Part shown: positions 20,008 to 29,506 of the stretch, piece by piece | Position numbering within the stretch: position 1 is the first letter of the stretch | How the letters are laid out: each line of letters starts with the position of its first letter | Assembly: GCA_016235775.1 (NCBI GenBank) | Contig: JACRIU010000024.1 | Span: 1-64,000, forward strand | Source of the DNA: Hydrogenophilales bacterium | GTDB taxonomy: Bacteria > Pseudomonadota > Gammaproteobacteria > Burkholderiales > Thiobacteraceae | Length of the DNA stretch: 64,000 nucleotides | Direction: 5' to 3' | Position numbers and translations under genes: made by a program | Notes under the pieces: generated by a model | Seen by the model: the letters and a program-made list of their open reading frames with translations, nothing else | Database searches by the model: none | Told to the model about the DNA's origin: nothing

Positions 20008-22122
20008 ATGTCGTTTCGCTGGAAGATAATCCTGGGCGTGGCTGCGATTCAAGCGATCTTGCTCGTCATCCTGATCTGGAGCGGGCTGAATGTGCTGAAA
20101 CAATCCAACGAAGAAGCGCTGTTGAAGCGCACCGATACCACCGCGAAACTGTTTGCCTCCACCGCGCAAGCGGCGGTGCTGGCGACCGATCTTGCGGCGC
20201 TGGAAAGTTTCGTGGGTGAAGTGCTGTCCAACCCCGGCATCGTTTATGCGCGGGTGCTGTCGAAACAGGGCGTGCTGGCGGAAGGGGGCGAGAAACAAGT
20301 GCTGGCGCGGAAATTCCTGGCGGATACCAGTTTGGCTTCCACGGCCAATGATGGCGTGTTCGACGCCTATGCCGATATCACGGTGTCGGGTGAGAAATAC
20401 GGGCGGGTCGAGATCGGCTTTTCGACCACGGCGATTCAGCAATTGATTTCCGGCACGCGCGCCAAATCGTTTGGCCTCGGCTTGCTCAACCTGGTGCTGG
20501 TGGGATTGTTTTCCCTGGTGCTGGCGTATTACCTGACGCGGGGCTTGAACGCCTTGCAGCAGGGCACGAAGCAAATTGCCGAGGGCGATCTGGGATATCA
20601 GATCAATGTGCACGGCAGGGATGAGCTGGCTCAAACCGCGCTGGCGTTCAATGACATGTCCGCCAAGCTGAAGCATCTGGATGAAGAGCGCGCCAAGAAG
20701 GAAATCGAGATACGCCTGCTCAACCAGGCATTGGAACAGCGCGTAATCGATCGCACCATGCAGTTGCAGGACGCCAACAAGCAATTGGAACACCAGGCAA
20801 TGCACGATGCGCTGACCAAGCTGCCGAACCGGGCCTTGTTCCACGACCGGCTGCGCAACACGCTGTCGAGCGCGCAGCGCTCGCAGGAATTGTTCGCGCT
20901 GGTGGGCGTGGACCTGGACCTGTTCAAGGAAATCAACGACACCCTGGGTCACCATGCCGGCGATTTGGTGCTGCAGCACGTCGCCAATGCCTGCAACAAG
21001 ATTTTGCGCGATTCCGATACGGTGGCGCGCATGGGGGGGGACGAATTCGCGATCCTGTTGCCGAAAGTGACGGATATGGAGCGCGCGGTGCATGTCGCGC
21101 AGCGCGTGCTGGCGGCGATCAAAGAGCCGCTGCAAATCGACGATCGCCTGGTCGAGGTCGGCGCCAGCCTCGGCGTTGCGATGTTTCCGCAGCATGGCGA
21201 AGACGAACTGGCGCTGATTACGCATAGCGACGCCGCCATGTATGAAGCGAAGCGGCAAAAACTGGGCGTGGTGGTGTACCTGCCGGAGATGGGCGAGGGC
21301 AAGTCCGAAGCGGTGGCGCTGAAAGGCGAATTGCGGCGCGCGATCAGCGAGGGCGAGATGGTGCTGCACTTCCAGCCCAAGATCGATATCAACAGCAATT
21401 CAGTCAGCGGCGTGGAAGCGCTGGTGCGCTGGCAGCATCCGCGTTTGGGCTTGCTCTATCCGGACACCTTCATCGGGCTGGCCGAATTGTCCGGCCTGAT
21501 CAAGCCGCTGACGCAGGAAGTGCTGCGGCTGGCAATGAAGCAAATCCGGGAATGGAGCAGCCGGGGCCATGCCTTCCCGATAGCGGTCAATATTTCTGCG
21601 GTGAATTTGCAGGACAAGGGCTTTCCCGAAACCATCGCCGCGATGATTACCGAGTATGAAGTGCCGAGCCATCTGCTTGAACTCGAAGTGACCGAGACCG
21701 CCATCATGAACGAGCCGATTCTTGCCATCGAGAACATCCGCAAGCTTTCCCATATCGGCGTGCAGATGTCGATCGACGATTTTGGCACCGGCTATTCGTC
21801 GATGGCCTATATCCAGAAGCTGCTGGTGGCCAAGATCAAGATCGACAAGTCCTTCGTCATCGACATGGGCACGCGCACGAATGATGAAGTGATCGTGCGC
21901 TCCACCATCGATCTTGCGCATAATCTTGGCCTCAAGGCCGTGGCCGAAGGCGTGGAGAATCAAGCGTCATGGGACAAGCTGCGCGAGTTGGGGTGCGATT
22001 CCGCCCAAGGGTATTTCATGAGCAAGCCTTTGTCGGCCGAAAAGTTCATGGAGTGGGTGCAAAGCTCGCCTTGGGGCGGGCAACTCGCCACTGATGCCAA
22101 ACAAGTTTCAACCAATACATAG
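20008..22122 (+). CDS. HAMP-GGDEF-EAL membrane protein
   Basis: N-terminal TM/sensor, HAMP, MGGDEFAIL, VEALVRWQHP, DDFGTGYSS, KIDKSFV. Confidence 0.95.
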   Translation: MSFRWKIILGVAAIQAILLVILIWSGLNVLKQSNEEALLKRTDTTAKLFASTAQAAVLATDLAALESFVGEVLSNPGIVYARVLSKQGVLAEGGEKQVLARKFLADTSLASTANDGVFDAYADITVSGEKYGRVEIGFSTTAIQQLISGTRAKSFGLGLLNLVLVGLFSLVLAYYLTRGLNALQQGTKQIAEGDLGYQINVHGRDELAQTALAFNDMSAKLKHLDEERAKKEIEIRLLNQALEQRVIDRTMQLQDANKQLEHQAMHDALTKLPNRALFHDRLRNTLSSAQRSQELFALVGVDLDLFKEINDTLGHHAGDLVLQHVANACNKILRDSDTVARMGGDEFAILLPKVTDMERAVHVAQRVLAAIKEPLQIDDRLVEVGASLGVAMFPQHGEDELALITHSDAAMYEAKRQKLGVVVYLPEMGEGKSEAVALKGELRRAISEGEMVLHFQPKIDINSNSVSGVEALVRWQHPRLGLLYPDTFIGLAELSGLIKPLTQEVLRLAMKQIREWSSRGHAFPIAVNISAVNLQDKGFPETIAAMITEYEVPSHLLELEVTETAIMNEPILAIENIRKLSHIGVQMSIDDFGTGYSSMAYIQKLLVAKIKIDKSFVIDMGTRTNDEVIVRSTIDLAHNLGLKAVAEGVENQASWDKLRELGCDSAQGYFMSKPLSAEKFMEWVQSSPWGGQLATDAKQVSTNT

Positions 22123-22136
22123 CGAATCGAGAAATC

Positions 22137-22946
22137 ATGCACCTATTTAGCCGCCTGGTACTCATTCTCCTCTGTTGCATCGCCGGCTTCGCGCATGCGG
22201 AGCCGGGCGGCCAAGTGCTGACCCTCGGTATTACCCCGCAGCAATCGCCCACGGAGCTCGCCAAGCTGTGGGGGCCGATTTGCCAATATCTCGGCAAGCG
22301 CACCGGGTATCAAGTGCAATTCAAGACCTCGAAGGATCTGAATGCATTCTGGAAGGATACGGGCGATGGCGCCTTCGATTTGGTTTATATCAATCCGCCG
22401 CGCTACGTGAATGCGCACACAACGCCAGGCTACATCGCCTTTGCCAAGGATAGCGATTCACCGCTGATAAACATTATCGTGGTGCGCAAAGACGGGCCGG
22501 CGAGCGTCGAGGAATTGCATGGGAAGAAATTGGCCGTGCCCAATCTGATCGCGCTTGCGGCGCTAGTGCCCCAAGCCTACTTGCGAGAAAAGGGCGTCGA
22601 TGTCACCTTGGCCGCGGTCAACAGCCACGACTCGGTGTATCGAACGGTCGAAAAGGGCTTGTATCCGGCGGGTGCGAGTCTGCTACGCATCTTCGGCATG
22701 CTCGATCCGGCGACGCAGGCGCAATTTCGCGTGTTATGGAAAAGCGATCCCTTGCCGCCCTTCGCCTATGCGGCGCATCCGCGCGTCCCGCCCAAAGCGA
22801 TCGAGCGCATACAGCGCGCGCTGCTGGAAATGGACGGCAATCCGGAAGGCCGCACGCTGTTGGCCGCGCTCAATGTCAAAGCCATCGTGGCGGCGAAAGA
22901 CAGCGATTACGACGTGATGCGCAAGATGAAGCTTAAGTTGGAGTGA
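22137..22946 (+). CDS. PhnD-like periplasmic binding protein (paralog of the upstream gene)
   Basis: signal peptide; LGITPQQSPTELAKLWGPICQYLGKRTGYQVQFKTSKD; similar to 19118-20005 product. Confidence 0.88.
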   Translation: MHLFSRLVLILLCCIAGFAHAEPGGQVLTLGITPQQSPTELAKLWGPICQYLGKRTGYQVQFKTSKDLNAFWKDTGDGAFDLVYINPPRYVNAHTTPGYIAFAKDSDSPLINIIVVRKDGPASVEELHGKKLAVPNLIALAALVPQAYLREKGVDVTLAAVNSHDSVYRTVEKGLYPAGASLLRIFGMLDPATQAQFRVLWKSDPLPPFAYAAHPRVPPKAIERIQRALLEMDGNPEGRTLLAALNVKAIVAAKDSDYDVMRKMKLKLE

Positions 22947-23000
22947 TTAGAAAAAGCGATTAACCACGGGGAACACGGGGTTAAAAGGCTGTTTTAAGCA

Positions 23001-23912
23001 TCAAATCGCCGCCGCGCCGCCGCGCAAATGTTGATTCGCCGCCAGATAGGCGCCCGCCCAGCCCAGCAAACCGGACAAGACCAGCACCAGCACGCCGGCG
23101 TTCAAGGCCAGCCCCTCGAGCAAGAAATTCATCCCATACAAGCCGGCGATTTCGGCCACGCGCAAGTTGATCAGCGCAAACGCCCCCGCCACGATCAGCC
23201 AGCCGGTGAGCCCCCCCAGCAGGCCTTGCAAGGTGCCCAAGTAGAGATAGGGGCGGCGGATGAAGGCATCGGTTGCGCCCAGCAGCCGGCTCACCTCGAT
23301 CTCGTCGCGCTTGGCCAGCACTTGCAGACGTATCGTATTGAAACCCACCGCCGCCAAGGCAAAGCCCAGTAAGGCGCCCAGCAGCCAAACGCCGTCGCGA
23401 CCCAAGCGTAAAAACGCATTCAAGCGCCGTGCCCAATCCGAATCCAGTTTCGCCGTCTGCACGCCACTCCAGGCTTGCATCTCCTTGCGCAATTGTTCCA
23501 GCGCATCCGGATCGGCTTGTTTTGCGCCGACCACGAATGCGTCCGGTAGGGGATTTTTGCCCAGCACCGCTGCGGCATCGGTGATCCCCATATTTTTTGA
23601 CAGGGTTTTCAAGGCCGCTTCGCGTGGGACGAAGCGGTATTCGTTGACGCCATCATGCACGTCGAGCTTCGCTTCGATATCGCGCTGCGTGGCGCTGCCC
23701 GCGCTGTCTTTCAAGAACAGGCTGATCTCGGGTTGCCCCTGGGTATTGGCCGCGACCCGGCCCAGATTGTCCACCATCAGATACAACCCCAAGGGCAGGC
23801 TCAAGGCGATGCCGATCACCGACAGCGTCAACATGGTCGCAAGGGGTGCGGCCAGCATGCGCTGCACGGTGAGCGCGGCGGCGGCGCGGTGTTGGGCGAG
23901 CAGGCTTCTCAT
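23001..23912 (-). CDS. ftsX: cell division permease FtsX
   Basis: four-TM protein; LAKRDEIEVSRLLGATDAFIRRPYLYLG. Confidence 0.94.
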   Translation of the reverse strand: MRSLLAQHRAAAALTVQRMLAAPLATMLTLSVIGIALSLPLGLYLMVDNLGRVAANTQGQPEISLFLKDSAGSATQRDIEAKLDVHDGVNEYRFVPREAALKTLSKNMGITDAAAVLGKNPLPDAFVVGAKQADPDALEQLRKEMQAWSGVQTAKLDSDWARRLNAFLRLGRDGVWLLGALLGFALAAVGFNTIRLQVLAKRDEIEVSRLLGATDAFIRRPYLYLGTLQGLLGGLTGWLIVAGAFALINLRVAEIAGLYGMNFLLEGLALNAGVLVLVLSGLLGWAGAYLAANQHLRGGAAAI

Positions 23913-23930
23913 GTTACATACCAAAATCTT

Positions 23931-24063
23931 TTGCCACAGAGAACACAGAGATCACAGAGGAAAATCTTCAGGTTGTCTTCTAGGGTCTGCTCTCCCGGCA
24001 AAAGCGTTTGCCGCTTATCTTTCAGACATGAATCTCTGTGCCCTCTGTGTTCTCTGTGGCAAA
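23931..24063. repeat. period-9 (CACAGAGnn) inverted repeat element (family B, copy 2)
   Basis: ttgccacagagaacacagagatcacagagg ... ctctgtgccctctgtgttctctgtggcaa. Confidence 0.92.
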
Positions 24064-24078
24064 TGGTTTTGTCCTTGC

Positions 24079-24732
24079 TCATGCTTGCAGTACCCCGGCC
24101 TTCAGATGCAGTTCGCGCGACTTGATGTGCTGGGCCATGTGCGGGTGATGCGTGGCGATCACGATGGTCACGCCGACTTGGTTGAAGGCGGAGAACATGT
24201 CCATCAATTGCGCCGCGTAGTCGGCATCGAGATTGCCGGTGGGCTCGTCCGCGATCAAAATCGCCGGCCGGTTGACGATGGCGCGGGCGATGGCGAGGCG
24301 CTGCTGTTCGCCGCCGGAGAGCGTGATCGGCATGGCCTTCTCGCGCGACAGCAGCCCCACCTTGTCGAGGGCGGCGCGCACGCGCTTCGCCGCTTCACGG
24401 TGCGGCATGCCGATAATGGCGAGCGGCAGCATGACGTTCTCGAACACATTGCGGTCAAACAGCAGCCGCCCTTCCTGGAACACCATGCCGATATTGCGGC
24501 GCAGATAAGGCACTGCACCGCGCGTGAGCTTGCCCACATTCTGCCCGTGCACCAGCACGCTGCCCTGCGTCGGGCGCTCGATCGCCGCGATGAGTTTCAA
24601 CAGCGTGGTCTTGCCCGCACCCGAGGGGCCGGTCAAGACCACCAATTCGCCGGTCTCGATGGTGAAGGAAAGCGCCTTCAGCGCCTCGGTGCCGCCGCGA
24701 TAGCGTTTGGTGACTTGGCTGAAAGTGATCAT
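24079..24732 (-). CDS. ftsE: cell division ATP-binding protein FtsE
   Basis: [49 protein letters not shown]. Confidence 0.96.
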   Translation of the reverse strand: MITFSQVTKRYRGGTEALKALSFTIETGELVVLTGPSGAGKTTLLKLIAAIERPTQGSVLVHGQNVGKLTRGAVPYLRRNIGMVFQEGRLLFDRNVFENVMLPLAIIGMPHREAAKRVRAALDKVGLLSREKAMPITLSGGEQQRLAIARAIVNRPAILIADEPTGNLDADYAAQLMDMFSAFNQVGVTIVIATHHPHMAQHIKSRELHLKAGVLQA

Positions 24733-24739
24733 AAGAATA

Positions 24740-24864
24740 AAACTCGCGCAGCGAGCCTAAATCCCTCTCTCCCCGCAAGGGGGACGCCGGTGGGTGCCCC
24801 GCTGCTTCGCAGCGACCCTCCCGCAGTCCCGCTTGCGGGAGAGAGCCGGAGAGAGGGCAACGAT
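24740..24864. repeat. REP-like composite palindromic element (R3)
   Basis: aactcgcgcagcgagcctaaatccctctctccccgcaaggggg ... cccgcttgcgggagagagccggagagaggg. Confidence 0.8.
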
Positions 24865-24889
24865 CGACGCGCAGCGGTCATGGGCATAT

Positions 24890-25855
24890 TCACAAGGCGA
24901 ACAGGGAATCGACAAACTCGCGCACGGCGAAGGCGTGCAAATCGTGTTGCGTTTCGCCCACGCCGATGAAGCGCACCGGCACCGGGCGCACTTTGGCGAT
25001 GGCGGCAATCACGCCGCCTTTGGCGGTACCATCCAGCTTGGCCACGACCAGGCCGGTGAGGCCGAGCGCGTCATCGAAGGCTTTGACTTGCATGACCGCA
25101 TTCTGGCCGGTGTTGGCATCCAGCACCAGCATGACTTCGTGCGGCGCGCTCGGATCGGTTTTGGTGATGACGCGCTTCACTTTTTTGATTTCTTCCATCA
25201 AGTGCAATTGCGTCGGCAGCCGGCCGGCGGTGTCGGCGAGCACGATGTCGATGCCGCGTGCACGCGCCGCATTCACCGCATCGAAAATCACCGCCGCCGA
25301 ATCGCCCGACTCCTGGCTGATCACGGTGACGTTATTGCGCTCGCCCCAAGCCAGGAGTTGCTCGCGCGCCGCAGCGCGGAAGGTGTCACCGGCCGCGAGC
25401 AGCACCGATTTGCCCTGAGCTTGAAAATGTTGCGCCAATTTGCCGATGGTGGTGGTTTTGCCCGCGCCATTGACGCCCACCATCATGATCACGAAGGGGG
25501 TGTGGGTCGTAGTGTCGAGCGGCTTTTCCAGCGGCGCGAGCAGATCGATCAGTGCCTGTTTCAGCGCGTCCTTGAGTTGCGCAGCCTCGGTCAGCTTGTC
25601 GCGCTTGACCCGGGCGCGCAGTGTGTCGAGTAAGCTCTGTGTCGCTTCCACGCCCATATCGGCGGTGAGCAGGATGGTCTCCAGCTCTTCGTATAGCGCT
25701 TCGTCGATTTTCGTGTGCCCGGCGAATAACTCGGTCACCGGCGTATTGAGCACATCGCGCGTCTTGCTCAGGCCGCGTTTTAAGCGCTCGCCCCAGGAAA
25801 TACTGGCTTCCGGGAGGGATTCCGCTTCGGGTTTGGACTTGAAGAAACTAAACAT
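24890..25855 (-). CDS. ftsY: signal recognition particle receptor FtsY
   Basis: MMVGVNGAGKTTTIGKLA, DTAGRLPTQ, TKLDGTAKGG-type motif. Confidence 0.96.
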   Translation of the reverse strand: MFSFFKSKPEAESLPEASISWGERLKRGLSKTRDVLNTPVTELFAGHTKIDEALYEELETILLTADMGVEATQSLLDTLRARVKRDKLTEAAQLKDALKQALIDLLAPLEKPLDTTTHTPFVIMMVGVNGAGKTTTIGKLAQHFQAQGKSVLLAAGDTFRAAAREQLLAWGERNNVTVISQESGDSAAVIFDAVNAARARGIDIVLADTAGRLPTQLHLMEEIKKVKRVITKTDPSAPHEVMLVLDANTGQNAVMQVKAFDDALGLTGLVVAKLDGTAKGGVIAAIAKVRPVPVRFIGVGETQHDLHAFAVREFVDSLFAL

Positions 25856-25916
25856 GAGGGTGTGAGTCAAATTCGAACGTATAATTTTATCCGCAATCCT
25901 TTCCTGAGGCGATGAA

Positions 25917-27293
25917 ATGGCTAATAAGTTATTGAGATATTTGTGTGTGTTGGGATTAAGCCTGCCGCTGGCCGCATTTGCCGCGAGCGAGGCGCAGGAG
26001 AAAATCCTGTCCAACGGCCTGAAAGTAATCGTGAAAGAAGACCATCGCGCACCGGTGGTGGTGTCGCAAGTCTGGTACCGGGCCGGCAGCATGGACGAGA
26101 GCAACGGCGCCACCGGCGTGGCGCATGTGTTGGAGCACATGATGTTCAAGGGTACCCAGTCCGTACCGCCGGGCGAGTTCTCCAAGCGCATCGCCGCCGC
26201 GGGCGGGCGCGAAAACGCCTTCACCAACCGCGATCACACCGCCTATTTCCAAACCTTGGAAAAATCCAAACTCGAACTCGCGCTGAAGCTGGAAGCCGAT
26301 CGCATGCACAACCTGGTGCTGTCGGATCAAGAGTTCACCAAGGAAATCGAAGTGGTGCGCAACGAGCGGCGCTGGCGTACCGACGACAAGCCGCATGGCC
26401 TGGTGTACGAGCAATTCATGGCCGCCGCGTTCAATGCCCATCCCTATCGCTGGCCGGTGATCGGCTGGATGAATGATCTGGAGCAGATGACCACGCAGGA
26501 TGCGCGCGCCTGGTATCAGCGCTGGTATGCGCCCAACAACGCGGTGCTGGTGGTGGCGGGGGATGTGACAGCCGAGCAGGTGTTCAAGCTGGCGCAAAAA
26601 CATTTCGGCCCGCTCAAGGCCAAGCCCCTGCCGCTGCGCAAACCGCAAGCCGAACCGGTGCAAGACGGCACGCGCCGGCTCACGGTAAAAGCCCCGGCCA
26701 AACTGCCCTATTTGTTGATGGGCTGGAAAGCGCCGGTGCTGCGCGATGCGGTCAAGGACAGCGACCCCTACGCGTTGGAAATGCTGGCTGGCGTGCTCTC
26801 TGCCAATGCCGCTGCGCGCCTGCCGCAATCCCTCGTGCGTGACTCGCGCATTGCGCAAGATGCCGATGCCGGCTACGACAATGTGCAACGCGGGCCGGGC
26901 ATGTTTCTGATCGACGCCACGCCGAGCGAAGGCAAAACGGTGGCGGAGCTGGAAGCGGCGATTCGCGCCGAGTTGGATAAGATCAAACGCGACGGTGTGA
27001 CCGAAGAAGAATTAAACCGAGTCAAAGCGCAAGTCATTGCGTCGAAGGTTTATCAACGCGACTCGGTGTTCTATCAAGGCATGCAGATCGGTGAAATGGA
27101 AACTGCGGGCCTCGGCCATCGCCACATCGATACCCGCTTGGAAAAGCTCAAAGCGGTTACGGCGGCGGCGGTGCAGGCCGCCGCAAAGCTTTATCTGGTG
27201 GATGAGCAACTCACCGTCGCCGTGCTCGATCCGCAACCGCTGGAAGGCAAGCAGCCGGTGGCGCAGCCGAAAGGATTGCATCATGGGGGCTAA
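25917..27293 (+). CDS. M16-family zinc metallopeptidase
   Basis: HVLEHMMFKGT (HxxEH). Confidence 0.94.
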   Translation: MANKLLRYLCVLGLSLPLAAFAASEAQEKILSNGLKVIVKEDHRAPVVVSQVWYRAGSMDESNGATGVAHVLEHMMFKGTQSVPPGEFSKRIAAAGGRENAFTNRDHTAYFQTLEKSKLELALKLEADRMHNLVLSDQEFTKEIEVVRNERRWRTDDKPHGLVYEQFMAAAFNAHPYRWPVIGWMNDLEQMTTQDARAWYQRWYAPNNAVLVVAGDVTAEQVFKLAQKHFGPLKAKPLPLRKPQAEPVQDGTRRLTVKAPAKLPYLLMGWKAPVLRDAVKDSDPYALEMLAGVLSANAAARLPQSLVRDSRIAQDADAGYDNVQRGPGMFLIDATPSEGKTVAELEAAIRAELDKIKRDGVTEEELNRVKAQVIASKVYQRDSVFYQGMQIGEMETAGLGHRHIDTRLEKLKAVTAAAVQAAAKLYLVDEQLTVAVLDPQPLEGKQPVAQPKGLHHGG

Positions 27294-27334
27294 GGAGCGG
27301 GATTCAGGGGCAAGAAAAAATGGAGCGCATCGTG

Positions 27335-28660
27335 ATGCTGAATAAATTAAAAATAGCGGGTGGTGGGCTGTTGGCTTGTTTTTTTGTGCTTGGCATCACG
27401 CCCGCCCATGCCGGTGTGAAAATTCAAAGCTGGCAGGCGAAGAGCGGGGCGAAGGTGCTGTTCGTGGAAAACCACGATCTGCCCATGCTGGATGTCGCGG
27501 TGCAGTTCGATGCCGGCAGCCGGCGCGATATCCCCAAAAAACTCGGGCGTGCGAGCCTGACGGCATCGCTGATGCAGCTCGGTGCGGGGGGCTTGAGCGA
27601 GGAGGTGATCGCCAAGCGCTTGGCCGATGTCGGCGCGCAAATGGGGGCGAGCTTCGAGCCCGATCGAGCGGGCTATAGTTTGCGCACGCTGTCGTCACAG
27701 CGTGAACGCGAACAGGCCTTGCAAATATTGGCTACGGTGCTCACCGCGCCGGATTTTCCCGAGGCGGTGGTGCAGCGCGAGAAAGCGCGCGTGATCGCGG
27801 CGTTGAAAGAAGCGGAGACGCAACCCGCCAGCATCGCCGACAAGGCTTTTTCCAAGGCGATCTACGGCGCGCACCCCTATGGTTTGCCGCCGGACGGCTT
27901 CGTTGAGACGGTGGCCAAGTTGACGCGCGAGGATTTGCTGAATTTTTACAAGCTGCGCTATGCAGCGGCGAGCGCCGTGGTGGCGATCATGGGTGATGTC
28001 ACACGCATGGATGCGGAAGCCATTGCCGAACTCCTGACCACGGGCTTGGTTGCGGAAGCGGCGTGCGAGGATATCCCGGCGGTGGAACCGCTGGCGCAGG
28101 CCTACACCGAGCGCATTGCGCACCCCGCGAGCCAGGCGCATATCCTGATCGGCGCGCCGGGCATGAAGCGCGGCGATGCGGATTATTTCGCCTTGTATCT
28201 CGGCAACTACGTGCTGGGCGGCGGCGGATTCGATTCGCGCATCCTCAAGGAAATTCGCCAGAAGCGCGGCTTGGCCTACAGCGCACACAGCTATTTCGTG
28301 CCGCTGAAACAGGAGGGCCCGTTTCAAATCGGCTTGCAGACCAAAAAGCAGGATGCGGATACGGCGCTGAAAGTGGCGCAAGAAACCCTGGTGCGCTTCA
28401 TTCAGGAAGGGCCGAGTGCGGCGGAGCTGAAGCAGGCCAAAAACAATATTATTCTGGGTTTCCCGCTGCGCATCGACAGCAATGCCGAGATACTCGGCTA
28501 TTTGGGCGTGATCGGTTTCTATGATTTGCCTCTCACCTATCTCGACGACTTTCCCCGGCAGATCAATCAAGTGAGCGCGCGCGAAATTCAAGACGCATTC
28601 AAGCGCCGCGTGCAGCCGGACAAGCTGGTGACTGTAATCGTCGGCGCGCCGGAGAATTAA
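27335..28660 (+). CDS. M16-family peptidase, inactive-type partner
   Basis: M16 fold, lacks HxxEH at the expected position; RILKEIRQKRGLAYSAHSYF. Confidence 0.9.
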   Translation: MLNKLKIAGGGLLACFFVLGITPAHAGVKIQSWQAKSGAKVLFVENHDLPMLDVAVQFDAGSRRDIPKKLGRASLTASLMQLGAGGLSEEVIAKRLADVGAQMGASFEPDRAGYSLRTLSSQREREQALQILATVLTAPDFPEAVVQREKARVIAALKEAETQPASIADKAFSKAIYGAHPYGLPPDGFVETVAKLTREDLLNFYKLRYAAASAVVAIMGDVTRMDAEAIAELLTTGLVAEAACEDIPAVEPLAQAYTERIAHPASQAHILIGAPGMKRGDADYFALYLGNYVLGGGGFDSRILKEIRQKRGLAYSAHSYFVPLKQEGPFQIGLQTKKQDADTALKVAQETLVRFIQEGPSAAELKQAKNNIILGFPLRIDSNAEILGYLGVIGFYDLPLTYLDDFPRQINQVSAREIQDAFKRRVQPDKLVTVIVGAPEN

Positions 28661-28700
28661 AAATGGGTACAGCTAAAGGGTTAATTTCAATGCTGTGCTT

Positions 28701-28991
28701 TTAGCGAGTTCGTGTTGAATGGGTTAGTACGTTTTGAACGCGACGCCAAAAGATCCAACCTAGCAGCGTAATCAGTGACACAACGAAAAGAGACATACCC
28801 AGGCCAACCAAAATAACCACATCCATTTTCCGGTCGTGCGCACCAAGCAAATCAATTAGCCATATCCAAAAAGGTTCGGGTAGGTTCGGAACTACCGCCA
28901 CAGAAGCAGGGGACATCCACCAACGTGTAAGAAAAGCCGATGCAAATAATACCCATAGCCCGATCAAGCTAATACGCATAGCCTTCTTCAT
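28701..28991 (-). CDS. small two-TM membrane protein, candidate immunity protein
   Basis: start overlaps the stop of the DUF2778 gene; two hydrophobic segments. Confidence 0.55.
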   Translation of the reverse strand: MKKAMRISLIGLWVLFASAFLTRWWMSPASVAVVPNLPEPFWIWLIDLLGAHDRKMDVVILVGLGMSLFVVSLITLLGWIFWRRVQNVLTHSTRTR

Positions 28992-29446
28992 TTGACCACT
29001 ACCTTGCCATAAGCCTTGAGCGTGCTTCCCGGAACATCGGCTTGGCACGCACCACGCAGCATCGCACTGATGCGGTTAAAATCACCTATATTGTCGATGG
29101 TGATGCATCCTAGGCTAATGCCGCGCCCACCTTTCGGATGTAGCCGAAAAGCTCCGCGCTTAACTTTATTGCAGTACGTTTCGTCATCGACTTTTTCGTC
29201 CGCAGCATACAACGCAAACCAATTGGTTTTGTCGTTGAATAAATTGCGTAGAGTCTCAGTCATTCCCCCAGATTGCCGATCAAAAATATAGTAAGTGCCT
29301 GGCGAAATTGGGCCTACACCCGCCATGCAGGCGGAAGCACGACGGTTTAGGTGCTTGTCAATGCCAGAGAATGCCGGAAATGAAATCACTCCGGTTTTAA
29401 AGGCGCTCATCGGTTTATCGTTTAACTCGAACGTCCAATCAATCAT
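28988..29446 (-). CDS. DUF2778-family protein (Tlde1-like L,D-transpeptidase-fold T6SS effector candidate)
   Basis: MIDWTFELNDKPMSAFKTG..., ISPGTYYIFDRQSGG, RLHPKGGRGISLGCITID (H-x7-S-x-G-C). Confidence 0.75.
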   Translation of the reverse strand: MIDWTFELNDKPMSAFKTGVISFPAFSGIDKHLNRRASACMAGVGPISPGTYYIFDRQSGGMTETLRNLFNDKTNWFALYAADEKVDDETYCNKVKRGAFRLHPKGGRGISLGCITIDNIGDFNRISAMLRGACQADVPGSTLKAYGKVVVK

Positions 29447-29506
29447 GAGTATTACCTTTCGTTGGCGTGAAAACCGAGCTTGGACGCGCACATCGGCCTT
29501 GCAACA

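Noticed and set aside
19774-21369. 531-aa minus-strand ORF antisense to the GGDEF-EAL gene
   Set aside because: Shadow ORF; the plus strand carries intact conserved GGDEF and EAL motifs.
23260-24969. 569-aa plus-strand ORF
   Set aside because: Antisense to ftsX/ftsE and reads through repeat elements B2 and R3; not a protein gene.
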